64,000 nucleotides of DNA, taken from assembly GCA_945860295.1 (NCBI GenBank), contig CAMAQH010000016.1, positions 34,826 through 98,825 on the forward strand, written 5' to 3'. Below, piece after piece: positions 58,905 to 64,000 of the stretch (within the stretch, counting starts at the first letter, position 1; each line of letters begins with the position of its first letter). This DNA is from Prosthecobacter debontii. Lineage in GTDB: Bacteria > Verrucomicrobiota > Verrucomicrobiia > Verrucomicrobiales > Verrucomicrobiaceae. Under the pieces are notes generated by a model, which was given only the letters and a program-made list of their open reading frames with translations, made no database searches and had not been told where the DNA came from. The position numbers and the translations under genes are program-made.

Positions 58905-59387
58905 ATGCGCCGCGCCATTTATCCAGGAAGCTTTGATCCCATCACCAACGGTCACCTCGACGTGCTCCAGCGCGCCTCGGGCCTTTTTGACGAGTTGATC
59001 GTCGCTGTCGCCAAGGATAACTCGAAGCAGAGTCTCTTCACCGTAGAAGAGCGCGTGGACATGCTGCAAGCCGCCACGGAGCATCTTCCGAATCTCAGCG
59101 TCATGCCTTTTGAGGGGCTGCTCGTCGATTTCGCACGTCAGCAAAAAGCCATGGCACTGGTGCGCGGTCTGCGCGCCGTCAGCGACTTTGAATTTGAGTT
59201 CCAGCTAGCCCTCATGAACCGCAAGCTAGAGCCCAATTTGGAAACCATGTTTCTCATGCCACGCGAAGAGCTTACCTACATCAGCAGTCGGCTGGTGAAG
59301 GAGATCGCCCGACTTGGAGGAAACGTGAATCAGTTCGTGCCGCCGCACGTCGTTGCCGCGCTCAAGGCGAAACAGGGTAAGGCTTGA
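58905..59387 (+). CDS. coaD: phosphopantetheine adenylyltransferase
   Basis: CoaD catalyses the penultimate step of coenzyme A synthesis, adding AMP to 4'-phosphopantetheine. The 160-residue length is exact for the family. Markers are [20 protein letters not shown] (with TxGH nucleotidyltransferase motif), the [20 protein letters not shown] region and [17 protein letters not shown] (ISSR phosphate loop). It is single, with a decayed gene upstream and the nuclease convergent 6 bases downstream. Confidence 0.97.
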   Translation: MRRAIYPGSFDPITNGHLDVLQRASGLFDELIVAVAKDNSKQSLFTVEERVDMLQAATEHLPNLSVMPFEGLLVDFARQQKAMALVRGLRAVSDFEFEFQLALMNRKLEPNLETMFLMPREELTYISSRLVKEIARLGGNVNQFVPPHVVAALKAKQGKA

Positions 59388-59392
59388 CGCAC

Positions 59393-62300
59393 TTACGGCA
59401 CCGTCACCCGTAGCCGAACAAAGAGCTTGTCCCTGCCGACCGTCGAGATCACCGCACGCTTGAGTTCTGTCTGTGTGTCGAGATTCTGCTGGGTGCTGAT
59501 TGAGGTCATGTCTTGCCAAGCATTTAGATCCTCTGACCATTCAGGAATGATCTGTGTGCCACTCAGCATGACCCGACTACGGTAATCAAAACGGAGCTCA
59601 TTACCCACACGATTTGCCACAGGCATGTGCCCACTGCGCTCCGCTTCAGGGTTCGTATTCAGAGCAAATTCCACCAGGTTTTTCAAGCCATCTGCATCTG
59701 GATCATCCATCGCCAGTCTGCTCGCGCTATGCACCCAGACACGTGCAGCGACCCACATCGCATACGTCGTCGGTTGTGGACTCAGGCTGATACCAACAAG
59801 GATCGGATCATGATCGCTGCTGCGGAAAGGCGTGCCCACATTGAGCAGCAGATGCGCAGCGCTCTTGTTCTCGGTGTTATAGTCGTAGAAAGCAGGTTCA
59901 TCAGCGTTGATGTGCCAGTGACCGACTTGGGAGATCTGAGTGGCCATGGTCGGAGCAGCAAAGGCGTGATCGAGCCTGCCGCGAAACTCGGCGAAGCGAT
60001 AGCTGTAATTATTGCTCTCAAAGCGTGCGCTTTGATCTGCATAGCCACTGGCGCGCAGCACATCGAGCGGATCTTCTTCACCAAGTGAATTCAAATCACC
60101 CACGATCAAAACATCATTCTCACCGATATCAGACGAGATGCCTTGCAGCCAAGTGTGCAGCCGAGCCGCCTGCTGCCGGCGCAGATCAGTCCAAGCACCT
60201 TGACCATCGCCTAGATCTAAATTGGCACCAGCGGCACCACTTGAGGACTTTGATTTCCAGTGATTGAGGCAGCCTATGAAGCGCTCTCCGGTCGTGTTTT
60301 CGATGAACACTTGAGCTAAAGGTTGCCGCAGCGGATTAGGCGTGTTCCAAACAATGTCATTGTCTGAATAGCAGGGGTCGAAAAGCCCGACCTTTGACGA
60401 GCGATACAGCCACATGCAGCGGATATAGTCGCCACCAGGGCCATTCGCGGGATCAGCAACAAGTGAGTAGGTCCCGTTGGTTGCAGCAGCGTTTAGCGCA
60501 GTGAGCAGATCATTGATCGCAGGGGTTGTGTTTTGGATTTCAATGAGGCCCAGCACATCTGCATCTAGCCCGATGAGTGCTGAAATCACTTTGTCCTTTT
60601 GCCTCTGAAATTCAGTAACGTTGCCTGCGCCTCGATCATTGGTTCCGCCGAATGTAGTGAAGTAATTCAGCACATTCATCGCAGCCACTTTGATGCGTCC
60701 GCCGAGAGCCGGTGGTGCTGTTGGGCGTGGATTTGAATTCACAAAAATCACATTCCCTGTTGGCTGAACGCGGTAGCGCCCGCCAGTGTAGGAAAGGATA
60801 CCGGAGAGGCCCGTCACTGTGTCGCCACAGCGGCGCGTGCCTTGAGTATTCAAATAGGGGGTCGGATCGGGATAGTTGGTGTTGCTTGCATCATCCAGCA
60901 CCACCGTTCTCAATGAATTTGCTGCAGCCTGAGTCGTGATCGCCGTAACATTAGTGATTCCAGTGGTGGTCGTTCCTGATGCAGGATCATCGTTTGGATC
61001 GATCACTTCCGTCGGCTCAACGAGTGGCCCATCGGCAGCCAAGAGCAGCTCACCATTGGCGGCGTAACTGCCAGAAAAGCCAGCAAACGCACCCGTCGAA
61101 GTCACATGCAGCGTTTGAGGAAATCGGACCCTCATGGACTCCACGGACTCCAAGCCAGAGCTGGTGATCATGGGCAGCGCAGCATCCGTCGGCACAGGCA
61201 GTGCTGTGCTGCCGCTGATCGTCAATGCGGTCAGATTTGAAACCTGTGTCTGCGAGCCAAACTCTGCGGCGGCACCAGTGAGAGTCACGACATCACCGAC
61301 AGCCACTGAGGCGGTGCCATCAGACGCAAAGTCATAAACAAACAGTCCTTCAGAAGTTGCCGAATCGACATCCACATCTGCGGGTAAAGACTGAATAAAA
61401 AAACCGCCGAGCGCCGGTGGTGGCCCCTGGAAATCTGCCGTGACGACACCCGTCACCGTCACGACTTGACCACTGTGCGGCGTCGTTGTTCCAGTTCCCT
61501 GCACTGCGCTGATAAACTGCGGGTTCACGCTCGCCGCTTGCGTCGTGAAAGGAATAATCATGTTTGCAGACATGGGAGTGCCGCCAGAGTTAGTGACCTG
61601 CGAACCAACAACTGTGAGTGTGTAGTTCACCCCAGGCTGTAGCCGCGATGTCGGTATGATTTCAAAACGCATCGGTCCACCTGCAATGTTGACTGAAATA
61701 GACGACGAATTTGAATCCATAAGCTGCGCCCAATTACCAGCCACTGTGACCGGCTGATTAAATAGAACCGCCATGCGTGAAGCGACCGTCACGTCGCCAG
61801 CAGCAGCCGCTGGTATCGTATTCAAAATCTGCGGTATGACTGGAGTGGCCATAGTTGCATGAAAGGCCACGTCATCAATCGCAAGGGCATCATCAACACC
61901 CGTCGAGTCGCTGTCTCGCCATGAAACCATCAGTATCTGCCCAGCAGGCCAACTCACATTCACCACGGCTGATACGAGAGCGCGATTCGCAGTGAGATTA
62001 CCATTCAGCGCCGCGCTTTGTGCATAGTTGGTTGGCGAGTTGAAATTCAGCGCGATAATGGCCGTGTAGCCACTGCCATTGTCGATATCGAAAGTGGCAG
62101 CCTGAATCTGGTATCCAAATGCCAGCGTGTTTGCATTCAGCGTGCCGCCGCTGCGCCACTGCTCACCTGCAAAGGAAAGTGTAAACTGCGTAATCGTGCT
62201 GCCGGTGCTATTCAAAAACCTCAGGCCAGCGCGAGAAGTGCGTGTGCTGTTGGCAAGAAAACCCAAAGCCCGCTCCTGGCTGCCATTCGTGCCATAGGAG

Positions 62301-62566
62301 TAAACGGAGGGCGTCGTGCTGCTCCCTGCATCAACAGCGAAGAACAAAGGTGTGCCCACATTTGCGTAGAGACTCCAGCCTGCCGCAGCCAGTGCATTGA
62401 TCGGTGCTTGGTTGAGTGCTTGCGGCCCCTTGCTGGTGAAGGAAAAAGTACCGCTGCTTGGCAGTGAATTAAAATCCTTAAACACCACCCCGCCTGTGTA
62501 GCTTAGCTGTGCCTGCGCCAAACTGGTGAAAGCGAGAATGATAAGCAGATGGCTCAGGCGATGCAT
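59393..62566 (-). CDS. secreted multidomain nuclease (ExeM/NucH-like)
   Basis: The 1057-residue protein has a signal peptide (HLLIILAFTSLAQAQ). An N-terminal beta-sandwich of about 240 residues is followed by a Big_5-like Ig domain (about 245-345, PQILNTIPAAAAGDVTVASR) and an OB-fold-like part (about 355-480, HSGQVVTVTGVVTADFQG), as in extracellular ExeM-type nucleases. An endonuclease/exonuclease/phosphatase domain follows (about 630-935): KVAAMNVLNYFTTFGG, DADVLGLIEIQN, VLIVGDLNSLGEEDPLD and SSDHDPILVG hold the catalytic Asn, Glu, Asp-Asn and Asp-His. A C-terminal segment DPDADGLKNLVEFALNTNP recurs in secreted Verrucomicrobia proteins. Role: probably extracellular DNA degradation or biofilm turnover. 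Confidence 0.87.
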   Translation of the reverse strand: MHRLSHLLIILAFTSLAQAQLSYTGGVVFKDFNSLPSSGTFSFTSKGPQALNQAPINALAAAGWSLYANVGTPLFFAVDAGSSTTPSVYSYGTNGSQERALGFLANSTRTSRAGLRFLNSTGSTITQFTLSFAGEQWRSGGTLNANTLAFGYQIQAATFDIDNGSGYTAIIALNFNSPTNYAQSAALNGNLTANRALVSAVVNVSWPAGQILMVSWRDSDSTGVDDALAIDDVAFHATMATPVIPQILNTIPAAAAGDVTVASRMAVLFNQPVTVAGNWAQLMDSNSSSISVNIAGGPMRFEIIPTSRLQPGVNYTLTVVGSQVTNSGGTPMSANMIIPFTTQAASVNPQFISAVQGTGTTTPHSGQVVTVTGVVTADFQGPPPALGGFFIQSLPADVDVDSATSEGLFVYDFASDGTASVAVGDVVTLTGAAAEFGSQTQVSNLTALTISGSTALPVPTDAALPMITSSGLESVESMRVRFPQTLHVTSTGAFAGFSGSYAANGELLLAADGPLVEPTEVIDPNDDPASGTTTTGITNVTAITTQAAANSLRTVVLDDASNTNYPDPTPYLNTQGTRRCGDTVTGLSGILSYTGGRYRVQPTGNVIFVNSNPRPTAPPALGGRIKVAAMNVLNYFTTFGGTNDRGAGNVTEFQRQKDKVISALIGLDADVLGLIEIQNTTPAINDLLTALNAAATNGTYSLVADPANGPGGDYIRCMWLYRSSKVGLFDPCYSDNDIVWNTPNPLRQPLAQVFIENTTGERFIGCLNHWKSKSSSGAAGANLDLGDGQGAWTDLRRQQAARLHTWLQGISSDIGENDVLIVGDLNSLGEEDPLDVLRASGYADQSARFESNNYSYRFAEFRGRLDHAFAAPTMATQISQVGHWHINADEPAFYDYNTENKSAAHLLLNVGTPFRSSDHDPILVGISLSPQPTTYAMWVAARVWVHSASRLAMDDPDADGLKNLVEFALNTNPEAERSGHMPVANRVGNELRFDYRSRVMLSGTQIIPEWSEDLNAWQDMTSISTQQNLDTQTELKRAVISTVGRDKLFVRLRVTVP

Positions 62567-62644
62567 CAGCTAAGTCTTAACAGATGACTCTCTGGAATGA
62601 AAAGCAGAAAGAAGACTCCCTCTCGCCCCATGCGCACGGTTCCT

Positions 62645-64000
62645 TTACTTGCGGTCAAAGAAGGACTCTTCCTCACGATCACCGACTTTCAGGTAGCGAT
62701 AAAAGACCTCAAGCTGAAGGGTGCAGAGGCATTGGCGATAGATCGGATCCGCAGCATCAGCGATTGGCATATTGGGCCGTGCTTTCTTGAAACTTCCGTC
62801 TGGATTCTGCGCAGCGAGTATCTGCGGCAGGAACTGCGCGTTGTAGAATTTCCAGTCCTCACCACCAGTTTGGAAAAAGGCTTGGGTGTAATAGTACCAA
62901 CTGTATAAGTTGCAGTTTTTGTTCCAGTCCAGTGGCTCTGCAGTGATGAATTTACGCAGAAACTCAATACCCTTCTTGATCGAAACGGTGCGGCCTTTAC
63001 CCAGTGTCTGCAAACCGAGTGCGCCAGTGCCGGTAAGACTCCACTGATTGTAGGCCTGATCACGATTCTGCCCACCGAAGCCGCCGTCCTTTGACTGCAT
63101 GCGCTCGATGTAGTCACAGGTCTTGTCGATGGCTGTGTGCAACCCTTCAATCTTCAGACCGGTGAACTTGGCTGCTTTCAGTGCCTGATACTGCCAACCC
63201 GCGACGGAGAGGTCATCACGCTTCGAGGTGGGGCTGCCTTCAGAAATGTTTTTGGTGTAGTAATCCCACGAGCCTTCAGCCTTACCCGCATCTGCTTTGT
63301 TCTGACATTTGATGACGAGCTCCACGCCTTTCATAAAGGCGTCCTTCATGCCTGGGAGTTCCTTGCTGCCCATTCGAGCTAGCGTGTACATTTCACCCAG
63401 TGCATAGGTCGCGATGCCGTGCTCATAAGCTCCTGCGTTGCCTTTAAAGTCTTCCGTGATGGCTCCGAACTCGTTCTTCTTGGATAGCTCGATCAGATAC
63501 ATGATGCCCTTCATCACGGCGTCACCATAGAAGGGTGAGTCCGGCGTCTCACAGCGGCCTAAATAGCAGAGCAGAGCCAATCCGGTCATGGCCGCTTTGT
63601 TTGAGCCACCCCAGGAACCGTTGGGATTTTGTTTAGACTTCAGCCACTCCAGCGAGTTTGAAACGGCACGCTCACACTCGGGACTGCCACCATTTTGAGA
63701 GAGCTTCTGCAAGCGCTCCTGTGGCGCACAACGTTGCTTCATAGATGGCGGCAAACTCACGAATCCCTGCATGGCACCCATGCCCATGCCGGTGCCAAAT
63801 CCGCCGCCACTGCCAGCTTTTCCAAATCCGCCGCCACCGAGCGAGCCGCCTCCCATCATGGAACTCACATCTGGCACATCGAGCAGATCAGGCGGTGCAT
63901 CAGGGAGTGAGATCGCCGAGTTCTGGCTCGTGCTCACGATCTTTTTCATCGGCACGGACTTGTTGATCGAAGTGCGCTTTTTCTGCTGCACTTTATGCTT
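62645..64000 (-). CDS. prenyltransferase/squalene oxidase repeat protein, 5' end outside window
   Basis: The protein consists mainly of alpha/alpha-toroid repeats with QW-like motifs: QNPNGSWGGSNKAAMTGLAL, SKDGGFGGQNRDQAYN and AAQNPDGSFKKARP. A Gly/Met-rich low-complexity part (GGGSLGGGGFGKAGSGGGFG) precedes the repeats. At least 448 residues are inside the window. The frame is still open at base 64000 (KHKV before QQKK), so the true start, perhaps with a signal or membrane segment, is outside. These repeats occur in terpene cyclases, but proteins of this type in Planctomycetes/Verrucomicrobia lack the cyclase DxDD motif, and I see none here, so an enzyme function is not supported. Confidence 0.85.
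   Translation of the reverse strand, partial: KHKVQQKKRTSINKSVPMKKIVSTSQNSAISLPDAPPDLLDVPDVSSMMGGGSLGGGGFGKAGSGGGFGTGMGMGAMQGFVSLPPSMKQRCAPQERLQKLSQNGGSPECERAVSNSLEWLKSKQNPNGSWGGSNKAAMTGLALLCYLGRCETPDSPFYGDAVMKGIMYLIELSKKNEFGAITEDFKGNAGAYEHGIATYALGEMYTLARMGSKELPGMKDAFMKGVELVIKCQNKADAGKAEGSWDYYTKNISEGSPTSKRDDLSVAGWQYQALKAAKFTGLKIEGLHTAIDKTCDYIERMQSKDGGFGGQNRDQAYNQWSLTGTGALGLQTLGKGRTVSIKKGIEFLRKFITAEPLDWNKNCNLYSWYYYTQAFFQTGGEDWKFYNAQFLPQILAAQNPDGSFKKARPNMPIADAADPIYRQCLCTLQLEVFYRYLKVGDREEESFFDRK

Overview
The window reads as chromosomal DNA of a Verrucomicrobiota bacterium, probably close to Prosthecobacter/Verrucomicrobium. The grounds are family content, not a database match: a DUF1552/DUF1592 pair with a heme-binding CxxCH motif, several Gfo/Idh/MocA proteins with secretion signals (one Tat-like), secreted proteins with a DPDADGLKNLVEF-type C-terminal segment, a SMUG1-type uracil-DNA glycosylase, a DUF2126 transglutaminase, and many small hairpin repeats between genes. 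There are no rRNA or tRNA genes, no CRISPR array and no intact insertion sequence.

Layout. 1-1307: a Gfo/Idh/MocA gene broken by a 23-bp tandem duplication. 1426-4191: rpmH-rnpA-yidD-yidC. 4255-7022: an orphan histidine-kinase ATPase and speA, convergent around two hairpins. 7187-13047: a 1140-aa transglutaminase/DUF2126 protein, a Kef-type antiporter and SMUG1. 13171-15964: a secreted oxidoreductase and an HtrA protease, each with a terminator. 16045-17936: gene remnants (RHS repeats and others) and hairpin repeats. 17937-21088: ribBA-ribH-nusB-ftsY. 21083-26383: a sugar isomerase-like protein, two secreted unknowns, an MBL hydrolase, an FHA protein and an aldo/keto reductase. 26394-31338: a minus-strand run of radical SAM, small Cys protein, 2x[4Fe-4S] ferredoxin, alpha/beta hydrolase and LolC/E-type permease. 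31429-33406: a TadA-type deaminase, an OsmC protein and a secreted lectin-fold protein. 33439-37338: DUF1552, DUF1592 and an FKBP lipoprotein. 37428-39245: a second stretch of decayed genes (DUF4256, a membrane PH-like gene, tannase/feruloyl esterase) with hairpin repeats. 39306-41828: hrpB. 41838-46000: a TPP riboswitch, thiC, a Phd/RelE-type toxin-antitoxin pair, a DUF1016 fragment, an unknown gene and a P-loop scrap, all on the minus strand. 46462-52238: manA, a Tat-exported oxidoreductase, then a DUF2157 / GDYXXLXY / sugar-permease operon. 52645-58139: a PIN remnant with an antitoxin, clpB, FecR and an outer-membrane barrel. 58298-64000: a decayed transglutaminase-like gene, coaD, a large secreted nuclease and a prenyltransferase-repeat protein running off the right edge.

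How it works together. Housekeeping blocks (ribosome/RNase P/membrane insertion, riboflavin plus NusB/FtsY, thiamine, CoA) alternate with secreted or envelope functions. The main theme outside the housekeeping genes is gene decay: about nine genes are present as frameshifted, stop-interrupted or truncated remnants, mostly in gaps that also carry REP-like hairpins. The best candidates for undescribed biology are the radical SAM/Cys-protein/ferredoxin operon, the sugar ABC permease with what looks like a half substrate-binding domain between its first two membrane helices, and the toxin-antitoxin/nuclease/unknown tail behind the riboswitch-controlled thiC. All functions were assigned by reading motifs and from memory of families; no search was run.
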